In this document: piece after piece, positions 15,574 through 24,246 of the stretch
Numbering within the stretch: position 1 is the first letter of the stretch
Layout of the letters: every line of letters begins with the position of its first letter
From: Paenibacillus sonchi
Lineage (GTDB): Bacteria; Bacillota; Bacilli; Paenibacillales; Paenibacillaceae
DNA: 64,000 nt
Assembly (NCBI RefSeq): GCF_016772475.1
Contig: NZ_CP068595.1
Location: forward strand, 7,006,001-7,070,000
Direction: 5' to 3'
Made by a program: the position numbers and the translations under genes
The notes under the pieces: generated by a model
What the model saw: the letters and a program-made list of their open reading frames with translations, nothing else
Databases searched by the model: none
Told to the model about the DNA's origin: nothing

Positions 15574-16419
15574 CACTCTGTAATAGAAGGGTACCGCCAG
15601 TCTTCGTCATCATCGGTGGTCTGGCGGTCGCTGACATCGGCAGGCAAGCCGCTGTCCTTCCAGCGCGCAAGCATTTCATCAGACATGTAGTGATGACTGA
15701 GGTTCAGCGCCTTCAAGCCTTTGATCCGCTCGCTGGCCAGAAGCACCTCCGCGCCTTCGTCACTAAGCGTTCCCAGGGATAAGTCTCAGTGTATCCAGCT
15801 GGTCCAGAATAGGGGCAGCAGCAACCGCTATGGCGATTTCATCCTGGATTTCGCTGTTTTTCAGGCCAAGGTATGTAAGCTTGGGGAATTTACCCGGCTC
15901 AATAAGCGGAATAAGATCTGCAAGGCTGCCGTCAAAACCATAATCCTCCACACCAAGGTACAGCTCCAGCTTGCGCAGATTTGGCAGCTCAGAAGCCGCG
16001 ATTTGGGCCAGAACGGCTTTGCCCAGTCCCCCCGTTATAATAATTAGTTCTTCCAGCTTGTCATGCTGCAGTTTACTCAGGCTCAGCTCGTTCCCGCCCT
16101 GAATGGTCAGCGATTGAAGCTCCGGGAAAGCCGGCAGCAGCGGAGAAAGATCACTTTGCGTAATCCACGAAATCTCACATTCCTCATAGCCCATCTCGCC
16201 GATGAACAGCTTGCGGAGCGCCGGGAAGCTGGCGCTGTGTTTCACGAGCGCTTCTACAACCTCCTCCGAGCTGTTCTCATATGCCTGGCCCCAGTCTCCG
16301 ATAACAAGGCTGCTCAGCGATGCAGCTTCGGGACTTGCGCTTAAGCTTTCAATCGCTGTTTCTATCCGCTGGCCATCCTCAAATTCATCGTACCCAATCG
16401 CAAGCTTTACTTCCGACAT
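15573..16419 (-). pseudogene. STM4015-family leucine-rich-repeat protein with frameshift
   Basis: Joined frames give about 281 aa. The body is a leucine-rich-repeat solenoid (repeated L-x-x-L-x-I/L patterns such as LRKLFIGEM, LQSLTIQGG, LRKLELYLG, LTYLGLKNSE). After QLDTL the frame is off by one extra base (about 15784-15789). The resumed frame reads DLSLGTLSDEGAEVLL, then LKALNLSHHYMSDEM, and ends with DDDEDWRYPSITE, the normal family C-terminus. It is the first gene of the operon, with GGGAGGG before the ATG. LRR proteins usually bind protein partners; a scaffold or substrate-recognition role is inference. Confidence 0.78.
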
Positions 16420-16756
16420 GAATAATCCCTCCCGGCAAATTTTGGCTATAAATCACCCTAACATCTTCGGGGACGGTTGGTCAAATGAATCCAAGTGCTG
16501 CCGGTGAAGCCGGCTCTGTCAAACCGGGAGACACTGGTTGTTAAGTACCTTTTCATTGAAAAGAGCATCTAGCTCCTTCTATTCCAGTCCGTGTATCGAA
16601 AAAGTAGAGAGAGAGTTTGAAACTTTAGTATAAGCTATGTTCTGTCCGGGCATTGTGCTGGTCACTGAGGTGAGATAATTGGGCGCAAACGGCACCTTCC
16701 CGCCTGAGCAGCAACCCGCGCAAAGAACGGTATTTCTGCAGTTGTTTCCAACACTT

Positions 16757-16888
16757 CTTTTACCTCTCATTCCACCCTGTAGCCCGAAAACACCATATTC
16801 AAAGGTACTTTTACCTCTCATTCCATCCTGTAGCTCAAATTCCACCCCGTAGCCCGAAAATGCCAAATTCGAAGGTAATTTTACCTCA
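16757..16888. repeat. Tandem intergenic repeat, about 51-bp period
   Basis: CTTTTACCTCTCATTCCA begins at 16757 and 16808, each followed by a CCTGTAGC segment; a third CACCCCGTAGCCCGAAAA segment ends the array. A 127-codon frame on the minus strand covers it but lacks a credible start site and protein-like composition. The gap 16420-16756 otherwise holds only the operon promoter region. Confidence 0.65.
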
Positions 16889-16984
16889 TTCACCAATATG
16901 CTCGTTGGTCGGGATGGTGTATAGGTAGTGTGTATGGGTAGAACGTGTTTCAAGCGTTTCATTAGCTGGCTTCGTCAGCTGTTT

Positions 16985-17174
16985 AGGTGGAAAAAGTATC
17001 ACTAATTTGCTTAGGCATTCAATAACCCGGCAAGCTAAGTGGAAAAAGGCACACTAATTCAGCCTATTTCACCCCAGGTAAGGGTATATCACCGAAATAA
17101 GTTCCCTTTTTCCACTTAATCCTCGCGATTGTTGATTTCAGAGGAATTTAAGTTCCCTTTTTCCACTTAGCTGG
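16985..17174. repeat. AAGTGGAAAAAG-core dispersed repeat cluster
   Basis: Four copies: two forward (about 16986 and 17038) and two inverted (CTTTTTCCACTTA at about 17110 and 17155). The forward and inverted copies could pair into a long hairpin. The same core recurs at 28376-28616 and 47774-47855. No ORF is supported here. Confidence 0.7.
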
Positions 17175-17296
17175 CCACCGGGATCGCCTAACAACGGCAT
17201 TTCCGCCGTTACTTCTACGTCTGGAGCGGAGAGACTCACTTCTTTCCCATAAAATCCCCCACAAAGTGGGACTTTTGCATGCAAGCTGATTCAGAT

Positions 17297-17427
17297 ACTT
17301 TGCGGAGGCCCTAATGTATGCTTTCTGATACTTTGCGGAGGCCCTAGTATGCTTTCTGACACTTTGCGGAGGCTCTAATGTATGCTTTCTGACACTTTGC
17401 GGGGCCTTAATGTATGCTTTCTGACAT
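17297..17427. repeat. Tandem repeat of about 32 bp, four units
   Basis: ACTTTGCGGAGGCCCTAATG occurs (with small changes) at 17297, 17330, 17361 and 17394, spaced 33, 31 and 33 bp, each followed by TATGCTTTCTGA. A diverged single copy lies at about 23701-23745. Units are contiguous without unique spacers, so this is not a CRISPR array. Confidence 0.75.
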
Positions 17428-17433
17428 GTTAAC

Positions 17434-17495
17434 AAAAAGGGCTGCCCTCACCCGCAGAATAAACTCTGCATAAAGATGACGATGGGCAGCCCCTT
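17434..17495 (-). terminator. Terminator of the fruRKA operon
   Basis: Read on the minus strand, GGGGCTGCCC pairs with GGGCAGCCC across a loop and is followed by TTTTTG, 16 bp after the fruA stop. Confidence 0.85.
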
Positions 17496-17510
17496 CAGAT
17501 TCGATTATAC

Positions 17511-19442
17511 TCAGCCGGTCTTGAGCGGCTTCTTCCAGAGGCCGAGTGTCAGACCGGAGATGACAGAGCCGATCAGCACGGCAAGGATGAACAGCAAGGC
17601 ATTGCTGGAGAGCGCAGCCACGAAGATACCGCCATGCGGTGCGGGAACGTTGAGATTCCACAGCTGGGTCAGGCCGCCTGCAACGGCTGAACCTATGATA
17701 CAGGAAGTCAGGACACGCAGCGGGTCGGCAGCGGCAAAGGGAATCGCCCCTTCGGTAATAAACGACAATCCCAGCACATAGTTGGTCAGGCCTGATTTGC
17801 GTTCCGTTTCGGTGAACTTATGCTTGAAGAACGTAGTAGCCAGTGCGATGGCCAGCGGAGGAACCATACCTCCGGCCATTACTGCCGCCATCATCAGTCC
17901 GTTGGTGTTGCCGCTGGAGGTAAATACGCCAATGGCAAACGTGTAAGCGGCTTTGTTGAACGGCCCTCCCATATCAATAGCCATCATTCCACCAAGAATC
18001 AATCCCAGCAGAACGGCGTTGCCGGTTCCCAGGTGGTTGAGTCCGTCGATCAGACCTTCATTAATCCAGCTGAACACCGGATCGAACAGGTAGAACATAA
18101 TCCCGCCGGTAATCAGCAGGCTGAATACGGGATAGAGCAGGATCGGCTTCAGTCCGTCCAGTGTCTTGGGCAGACCGGCAAACGTTTTGCGGAGCAGGAT
18201 AACCACATAACCGGCCAGGAATCCGGCAGCCAGACCGCCAAGGAAGCCGGCGTTGGAATTGAGGGCCATAAACCCGCCGACCATACCCGGCATCAGGGCC
18301 GGACGGTCACCGATGCTGAGCGCGATGAAGCCGGCCAGGATCGGAATGAGGAAGTGGAAGGCGCCATCGCCGCCGCCAATGGTCTGAAGCAGCTTGACGA
18401 TCGGATTATCCACACTCGCCACCTGTTCAATCAGGAAGGAGATCGCCAGCAGGATCCCGCCGCCGACTACGAACGGCAGCATATGCGATATGCCGTTCAT
18501 CAAATCTTTGTAGATTCTGCTGCCGATGCTGCCCGATTTGACTGCCGGAGCCTCATCGCCGCCGCGCCCTTCGCTGCGGTAGATCGGGGCTTCCCCCTTC
18601 ACCGCTTTGGTGATCAGCTCTTCAGGCTTGCGGATACCGTCACTTACCGGTCTTTGCAGCACCGGCTTGCCGGCGAAGCGGGCCATCTCCACATTTTTGT
18701 CCGCAGCGATGATTACGCCGCTGGCCCGGGCGATTTCGTCCGCGGTCAGCACATTCTGGGCGCCTTCTGAACCATTCGTCTCGACACGGATATTGACGCC
18801 CATTTCCTTGGCTTTTTTCTTCAATGCATCTTCCGCCATAAAGGTATGGGCAATCCCTGTGGGACAAGCAGTTACGGCAACGACGAAGCTCTGGGAGGCC
18901 GGGTTGCCCACAATCACACGTCCGGGTGCCTCCTGTTTGGTTCCGCCGGCGTTAGCTGCTTCCTCTGCCTTCGCCTTAGCTTCAGCTTCAGCCTGTTTGG
19001 CATCAAACAAAGCCACCACCTCATCCGGTGTCCCAGCATTCATCAATGCTTCGATGAAGTCGCTTTCAATAAGCAGCCTCGACAACGCAGCCAATGTGCG
19101 CATGTGCATATTTCCCGCTCCCTCAGGTGCGGCAATCATGAAGAACAGCTTTGCAGGCTCTTCGTCCAGAGAGGCAAAGTCTACGCCCGCTGCGCTTTTG
19201 GCAAAAACAACGGTCGGTTCGTTGACAGCTCTGGTTTTGGCATGCGGCATGGCGATTCCCCCGCCGATACCGGTGCTGGACTGCGCTTCGCGTTCCAGAA
19301 TCTTTTTCTTGAACAAAACGGGATCATTAATCCGGCCGCTCGCCGCAAGGCTGGCGATCAGTTCATCAATCGCCGCTTCCTTGGACACCGCCTGAAGATT
19401 CATGATCATCGTTTCTTTTACCAACAGATCAGTAATTTTCAT
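17511..19442 (-). CDS. fruA: PTS fructose transporter subunit IIABC
   Basis: A 643-aa fused fructose permease that takes up fructose as fructose 1-phosphate. Domain order is IIA (about 1-150; phosphorylated histidine in GGIAMPHAKT), a linker rich in A, E and K, IIB (about 168-270; phosphocysteine in VTACPTGIAHTFMAE), and IIC (about 300-640), with many helices and the GGPFNKAAYTFA and FITEGAIPFAAADP motifs. AAAGGGAG precedes the ATG. It lies 39 bp downstream of fruK, and the terminator follows, so it closes the operon. Length and all active residues look normal. Confidence 0.96.
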   Translation of the reverse strand: MKITDLLVKETMIMNLQAVSKEAAIDELIASLAASGRINDPVLFKKKILEREAQSSTGIGGGIAMPHAKTRAVNEPTVVFAKSAAGVDFASLDEEPAKLFFMIAAPEGAGNMHMRTLAALSRLLIESDFIEALMNAGTPDEVVALFDAKQAEAEAKAKAEEAANAGGTKQEAPGRVIVGNPASQSFVVAVTACPTGIAHTFMAEDALKKKAKEMGVNIRVETNGSEGAQNVLTADEIARASGVIIAADKNVEMARFAGKPVLQRPVSDGIRKPEELITKAVKGEAPIYRSEGRGGDEAPAVKSGSIGSRIYKDLMNGISHMLPFVVGGGILLAISFLIEQVASVDNPIVKLLQTIGGGDGAFHFLIPILAGFIALSIGDRPALMPGMVGGFMALNSNAGFLGGLAAGFLAGYVVILLRKTFAGLPKTLDGLKPILLYPVFSLLITGGIMFYLFDPVFSWINEGLIDGLNHLGTGNAVLLGLILGGMMAIDMGGPFNKAAYTFAIGVFTSSGNTNGLMMAAVMAGGMVPPLAIALATTFFKHKFTETERKSGLTNYVLGLSFITEGAIPFAAADPLRVLTSCIIGSAVAGGLTQLWNLNVPAPHGGIFVAALSSNALLFILAVLIGSVISGLTLGLWKKPLKTG

Positions 19443-19481
19443 TACAATCCACTCCCTTTAATCACAAGTGTGCTGCTTGAC

Positions 19482-20393
19482 TTATAGCTGTTCAATCTGA
19501 ATCTGGTTCTTAAGCTGCCCGATAAGCGCTCTGTCCGCGAGGTCATCCGAGAAGGCCGTTGCACTGCCTGAAGCCACGCCTGTTCGGAAGGCCTCCAGCA
19601 CATCACCCGTAAGAGACAGTGTACCGACGAATCCGGCAATCATGGAGTCCCCCGCTCCTACCGAGTTCTTCACCTGACCCTTCGGTGCATTGGCATAGTA
19701 CACACCCTGATCCGAAATGAAAAGCGCACCCTCACCTGCCATAGACACCAGAACATATCGCGCACCTGATTCCATCAATCTGCGGCCGTAGGTAATAATC
19801 TCATCTCTGGAGCCGATGCTCACACCGAACAGCTCTGCCAGCTCATGATGATTGGGCTTTACCAGCAGCGGCTCCTGAGCCAGCGCATCCTTCAAGGCCT
19901 GACCTGTTGTGTCGATTACAAACTCAGCCTTTTTGCTTTTGCATTCCGCAATCAGCCTGCTGTAGAAGCTTCCGCCCAGCGAAGGCGGAGCGCTTCCCGA
20001 CAAAACCAGAATATCTCCGGCCTGCAGCGCTTCAAGCTTAGCCAGTAAAGCTTCCGCCTCCTCCTCGCGGATCACAGGTCCGGTTCCGTTAATTTCCGTT
20101 TCCTCAGCAGCCTTCAGCTTGATGTTAATCCGGGTGTCCTCGGCTACCGTTACGAAGTCACTGGAGATTTGCTCTTCATCCAGCCATTGCCCGATATATC
20201 TTCCGGTAAAGCCCCCCAGGAAGCCTGTTGCCGTATTGCGTACTCCAAGCTGGTTCAGCACACGGGAGACATTGATTCCTTTGCCACCGGGGAGCTTGAG
20301 ATCGCGTTGCATCCGGTTTAAACCGCCGAGCGTCAAATCTTCAACTTCCACGATATAATCGATGGAAGGATTAAGCGTTACAGTATAGATCAT
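19482..20393 (-). CDS. fruK: 1-phosphofructokinase
   Basis: A 303-aa PfkB-family kinase that converts fructose 1-phosphate to fructose 1,6-bisphosphate. MIYTVTLNPSIDYIVEV and LPGGKGINVSRVLNQLG are the N-terminal PfkB signatures, and SVGAGDSMIAGFVG near residue 250 holds the catalytic aspartate and anion hole. LVKPNHHELAELFG separates fructose 1-phosphate kinases from ribokinases. AGAGGGATAACC precedes the ATG. It sits between fruR and fruA in the standard order. Confidence 0.96.
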   Translation of the reverse strand: MIYTVTLNPSIDYIVEVEDLTLGGLNRMQRDLKLPGGKGINVSRVLNQLGVRNTATGFLGGFTGRYIGQWLDEEQISSDFVTVAEDTRINIKLKAAEETEINGTGPVIREEEAEALLAKLEALQAGDILVLSGSAPPSLGGSFYSRLIAECKSKKAEFVIDTTGQALKDALAQEPLLVKPNHHELAELFGVSIGSRDEIITYGRRLMESGARYVLVSMAGEGALFISDQGVYYANAPKGQVKNSVGAGDSMIAGFVGTLSLTGDVLEAFRTGVASGSATAFSDDLADRALIGQLKNQIQIEQL

Positions 20394-20425
20394 GGTTATC
20401 CCTCTTTATTGTGGTATTCTGGCCC

Positions 20426-21187
20426 TCACACCAAGGTATAGTCGAGGTCCAGGCCTTCCAGCCCGCGAATGAAGCCTTCAGGTGCCCCTGTATCCAGAAT
20501 GCAGTGATCGATTTCCTGCAGGTCAGCCACTTTGCAAAAAGACACCTGGCCGATCTTGCTGTGGTCAGCCAGCAGGACAGCCTGCTTGGCGACAGAAATC
20601 ATTTTGCGTTTGGTAGCGGCTTCCAGCATATTCGGTGTGGTGATGCCTTCATGTATATCCAGCCCGTTCGTCCCGATAAAAGCTTTGTCTACCCGGACCA
20701 TTTCCAGCGAACGCTCCGTCATCGGTCCGACAAAAGCAAGTGTATCCGGCCGCAGCATCCCTCCGGTGATTGAAACCTCGATATTGCGGCAATCCTTGAG
20801 CTCATTTAACGCAATCATGGAATTGGTGATGACCTTAAGGTTCGAGAACGTCTTCAATGCTCTGGCGATCTGCAGTGTTGTGGTTCCTCCATCCAGGAGG
20901 ATGGCGTCGCCTTCCTGAATCATCTCCACAGCCTTGCGGGCGATCCGCTGCTTCTCTTCAAGAAACCGGTCGGCTTTGTCCGGAAACGCCGCTTCAAAAT
21001 TCACACTCTGCAGCGAAACCGCTCCGCCGTGCGTGCGTTTCAGCAGCCGCGCTTCTTCAAGCTCCTTCAAATCACGGCGGACGGTGGATTCAGACACGCC
21101 CAGATCCTGGCTAAGCTCCTGTACGGACGCCCGGGTATGCCTTTCGACAAACTGGACGATGCTCCTTTTGCGTTCTTCTTCAAACAT
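20426..21187 (-). CDS. fruR: DeoR-family fructose operon repressor
   Basis: A 253-aa DeoR-type regulator. The N-terminal winged helix reads QELSQDLGVSESTVRRDLKE followed by LLKRTHGGAV. The C-terminal sugar-phosphate-binding domain holds LLDGGTTTLQIARAL, VITNSMIALNEL and VGPMTERSLEMVRVDKAFIG; the ligand is probably fructose 1-phosphate. I place the start at ATG 21187, which has AAGGAG at eight bases; a GTG three codons upstream overlaps that site. It is the first gene of the operon and likely autoregulated through TGATCA sites upstream. Confidence 0.92.
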   Translation of the reverse strand: MFEEERKRSIVQFVERHTRASVQELSQDLGVSESTVRRDLKELEEARLLKRTHGGAVSLQSVNFEAAFPDKADRFLEEKQRIARKAVEMIQEGDAILLDGGTTTLQIARALKTFSNLKVITNSMIALNELKDCRNIEVSITGGMLRPDTLAFVGPMTERSLEMVRVDKAFIGTNGLDIHEGITTPNMLEAATKRKMISVAKQAVLLADHSKIGQVSFCKVADLQEIDHCILDTGAPEGFIRGLEGLDLDYTLV

Positions 21188-21248
21188 GGCGCCCACTCCT
21201 TGTGAACAGCGCAGAATAGGAAAACTACGGTTATGCTATCTATGAATC

Positions 21249-21298
21249 GATGATCAAAATGATCAAATTCACGCTTACTTTGTGATCATTATTGATCG
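21249..21298 (-). promoter_or_regulatory. TGATCA-containing operator cluster upstream of fruR
   Basis: TGATCA occurs at 21251 and 21260 and inside TGTGATCATTATTGATCG (21281-21298): four TGATC-based half sites within 50 bp, 60 to 110 bp upstream of fruR. Repeated half sites fit a DeoR oligomer. The rest of 21300-21595 is AT-rich, with three GCTCATTT repeats (about 21452-21482). Confidence 0.55.
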
Positions 21299-21595
21299 TT
21301 TATGCTCATTTATGATTGTAACAGCGTTTACATCTGGTGTAAAGTGATTTTTCTTTGGCTTATTTTCTCTTCACGCAGCACAAATATACCCTGCCCCCCA
21401 AGGTTTGTTTGTCCGGCGCAATGAACCCCTTTTTTATGCAAAATATCAGGCTGCTCATTTCCGCTCATTTTTGCTCATTTCCCGTCCGGCTGTTTAGAAA
21501 AGCACTGCTCAGAAATATCCTCTCATTCGCCTATTCCTCCCGGCGCTGTTAGACATATTTTATATTACATATGGGAAAAAGCAGGTGAACAGGAG

Positions 21596-21937
21596 ATGGC
21601 CTATAAAAACAATAACTTTAGATCCAGTAATAACGGGAATGGCGGCAATAAGAGCAATAGCACTAAGGACAGCAGCAGCACCCTCCCCGAAACCGAGGAA
21701 CTGGATGCGGAAGACTATGCCATTATTGCAGCCGGACTGACAGCACTGGGCGACATCTTCGCCTTCTTATCTCTCGTGAAAGCCAAGCAGGTAACCAAAG
21801 AAACCGGGGGCCAGGCCGGCATAGATCCGCTTCTGTTCATACGATCGAGAAAAATAAAGCAGCGAAACGGAAAAACCGTCCACTGCTTTGATCTTCAGTT
21901 CATATGTGCTCAGGGAGAGGCTGGCGGAATGGCGTGA
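21596..21937 (+). CDS. Small hypothetical protein, Asn/Ser-rich N-terminus
   Basis: AGGAG precedes the ATG. The first 30 residues are rich in N, G and S; then an acidic stretch (TEELDAEDYAIIAAGLTALGDI) leads into an amphipathic helix (FAFLSLVKAKQVTKETGG). The downstream part, including a hairpin at about 21855-21884, reads less like protein and overlaps the YflT-like gene on the other strand, so the true end may lie earlier, perhaps hidden by a base error near 21830-21860. I do not recognise a function. Confidence 0.55.
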   Translation: MAYKNNNFRSSNNGNGGNKSNSTKDSSSTLPETEELDAEDYAIIAAGLTALGDIFAFLSLVKAKQVTKETGGQAGIDPLLFIRSRKIKQRNGKTVHCFDLQFICAQGEAGGMA

Positions 21938-22383
21938 TGCTGTTCAAACAAAGTGCTTATCGCTTGCTGGTTCTGCTTTTCCTCCAGGGTTACCATGACA
22001 ATAATATGTTCCTTGCCGACATGGCGGGCGTAGATTTTCGCATCCTCCTGCGGAATTCCGATACTGATCAGGCTGACGGGAAGACCATCCCCTTCCAGAT
22101 CCGCCCCCGCCAGCTTCCGGGCTGCCGGACCGGCCGCTACAGCTGTATCAGGCAGCATTTCCAGCCCGACTCCCAGCGCTTTGGCGGTTCCGAACAAGCC
22201 TTCATTCCCCTCGCCGGATTCTGTCCGGCCAATCCCCGTGTCGTGGCTGATCATCTTCAGCGTATTCTTTTGTTTCGTCACCACCGAGATCTGCTTCGGT
22301 TTGATTCCCTGTTCCCGGACAGCCTCAATCGCCAATGCAGCGTCGCTCGGATGTTCAAAAATCCCCACCACCAGTATCGTCAT
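21910..22383 (-). CDS. YflT-like general stress protein (GSP17M domain)
   Basis: A 157-aa cytoplasmic protein resembling the heat-induced stress protein YflT. It begins with a ferredoxin-like fold (MTILVVGIFEHPSDAALAIEAVREQGIKPKQISVVTK). It continues with a glycine-rich helical segment (GLFGTAKALGVGLEMLPDTAVAAGPAARKLAG) and a second beta-alpha unit (GIPQEDAKIYARHVGKEHIIVMV). AGGAGGAATGAG precedes the ATG. Members are SigB-type general stress proteins in Bacillus; the molecular role is unknown. Confidence 0.75.
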   Translation of the reverse strand: MTILVVGIFEHPSDAALAIEAVREQGIKPKQISVVTKQKNTLKMISHDTGIGRTESGEGNEGLFGTAKALGVGLEMLPDTAVAAGPAARKLAGADLEGDGLPVSLISIGIPQEDAKIYARHVGKEHIIVMVTLEEKQNQQAISTLFEQHHAIPPASP

Positions 22384-22547
22384 CTCTCATTCCTCCTGTT
22401 AAAGCGATATTAACCTCAGCTTCCCGCTGCTAACCAGAGTAATTACAAGTTCCAGACAAGCGATACCCTGAATCATTCTACCGGAATTCGGTTATAAAGA
22501 TAGAATCGATACATATTGCTATAATTGAGAGATCAGGGGGTGCCGCT

Positions 22548-23647
22548 ATGCTGCAAAGCAAGTATTTTAGGACATGTCTGGCCATTATCGCTTTTTTAAC
22601 AATTCTGTATCTGGGCTCCAAAGTCGTTTTTCTGATCGCACCATTGGTAGCTATCTTCAATCTGCTGCTTGTGCCGATGATGCTGTCAGGCTTTATGTAT
22701 TATTTGTTGCGTCCGCTCGTCAATTTCCTGGAGAGCAAGAAACTGAACCGCATGCTGTCCATTCTGCTGATCTATGTCGTGTTCATCGGATTGTTTGTCC
22801 TCTTCTGGGTGCTCGTCTGGCCAACGCTGCGCGAGCAAATCCAGAATTTTATCGACAATACTCCTTATCTTGTAGAGGGGATTCAGGAACAGTTCAATAA
22901 GCTGCAAAGCGACCCTTACTTTTCCCGCTTCTTCAAGGGGGATGCCGATCTGTCAGCACGAATATCGGGTTACTTGAGCGATGCCATCACCTGGGTGACC
23001 AATTCCATGTCCAATCTGATCGGTGTGGTATCAAGCATTGTAGTGGTCATTGCTACTCTGCCTATTATTCTCTACTACATGCTGAAGGATGGACATAAGC
23101 TCTCCCCATTCTGCTCAGCCTGGTGCCAAGAAAGTACCGCAAGGAAGGACAGGACATGCTGCAGGATATCGACAGTGCACTCAGCGGATTCATTGTTACA
23201 AGAGTGCTGCTGAACGTGGTGCTGGGGGCCATGCTCTATGTGGGCTTCCTGATTATCGGGCTTCCTTATTCCCTGATGCTTGCCATCATTTCTATCCCGC
23301 TTAATTTCATTCCGTATGTCGGCTCTCTGCTGGCTGCTGTTCCCGTTGTGATCGTGGGCTTTATTGAATCCCCTACGATGGCGATCTGGTCGGTGGTGGT
23401 TATAATCATCGCCCAGCAGATCCAGGATAATGTGCTTTCCCCGATTATTTACGGAAAATCGCTGGATGTGCATCCGCTGACCACTGTAGTGCTGGTGCTG
23501 GTGGGGGGCGATTTCTACGGGATCATCGGCGTGTTAATCGCGCTTCCGGTCTATATGATCCTCAAAATCATTTTCCTGCGGATTTACGAGATTATCATTG
23601 CTGAGCGTGTGGAAGAGGTTTCGGTTGTCAAGGAAGAGCAGCTTTGA
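22548..23647 (+). pseudogene. AI-2E family transporter (YdbI/PerM-like), with frameshift
   Basis: Joined frames give about 366 aa, the normal size. The N-terminal frame has three or four transmembrane helices and the extracellular helical region (REQIQNFIDNTPYLVEGIQEQFNKL), ending at ILYYMLKDGHKLSP. The second frame resumes with LLSLVPRKYRKEGQDMLQDI and continues through helices with the family motifs FIPYVGSLLAAVP and DNVLSPIIYGKSL. The break is a one-base loss between 23104 and 23112 (CCCCATTCTG). Relatives export autoinducer-2 or other small solutes; the substrate is unknown. GGGGGTG lies before the ATG. A sequencing error is more likely than true loss. Confidence 0.83.
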
Positions 23648-23754
23648 CCCGGGCCAGCCAGGTTTATTCTTACCAAAATAACCCCGCGACCGGAGCCTTT
23701 GGCATGGAAGCTGATTCAGTTCCTCTGCGGAGACCCTAAATTTTCTGGCAGGCT

Positions 23755-23796
23755 AAAAAGACGCAAGCCTCTCTCACGGAGAAGCCTGCGTCTTTT
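23755..23796. terminator. Bidirectional terminator
   Basis: AAAAGACGCA...TGCGTCTTTT with an inner GCCTCTC/GAGAAGC pairing sits between two converging genes and ends in T runs on both strands. Confidence 0.9.
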
Positions 23797-23810
23797 GGTG
23801 CTGGAACCGT

Positions 23811-24215
23811 TCAGCCCCGGAGGGAACGTACTACAAAGACATGGCTGCTTTTCAGCAGATTCTGTCCATCCTTCAGCGTAACGGAGCCCTTGGTATGAGA
23901 AGTAATTGTTGTATTGTAAGCAATCAGCTGATCGCCCTTCCAGACGGTTACTGCCGATTTGAAATAGATCGCATTGTCGAACTGCTGGCGTTCTCTCATG
24001 ACGTATCCGACCGCATGCAGCGTCGGGGCCAGGGCTCTCTCCTTGGGGGCCAGAGCCTTGATGAATACAATGTCACGAAAAGGCACCGTGATTTCCTGAT
24101 GGCCAATTACTGCCACCGAAGCCGCCGGGTCCCATTTGCGCAGAACACCCTTCATGATCGTGTAGGGTTCTTCGCCGCAGTACATAATAACGGGCCTGCC
24201 TACCCAATGCTTCAT
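23811..24215 (-). CDS. Hypothetical protein
   Basis: A 134-aa soluble protein starting MKHWVGRPVIMYCGEEPYT, with GGGGGTGGGG before the ATG. It appears mostly beta-stranded (VSVAVIG-, ITVPFRDIVFIKAL-, TTITSHTKGSVTLKDGQ-like segments) and ends near the terminator. No transmembrane helix or signal peptide is present. It starts 31 bp after the ung stop, so the two are probably cotranscribed. I do not recognise the family. Confidence 0.7.
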   Translation of the reverse strand: MKHWVGRPVIMYCGEEPYTIMKGVLRKWDPAASVAVIGHQEITVPFRDIVFIKALAPKERALAPTLHAVGYVMRERQQFDNAIYFKSAVTVWKGDQLIAYNTTITSHTKGSVTLKDGQNLLKSSHVFVVRSLRG

Positions 24216-24246
24216 GGCCCCACCCCCTTTGCTGTGTCTGAGCTGA

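Noticed and set aside
10727..16419. Ribosomal-peptide (sactipeptide-like) biosynthetic cluster
   Set aside because: Two radical SAM proteins suggest it, but no precursor peptide ORF, protease or exporter is visible in or beside the operon.
16579..16962. 127-codon minus-strand ORF over the 51-bp repeats
   Set aside because: No Shine-Dalgarno, repeat-derived composition and no recognisable fold.
17297..17427. CRISPR-like look of the 32-bp repeats
   Set aside because: Units are contiguous with no unique spacers, the period wobbles (33, 31, 33) and no cas genes are present in the window.
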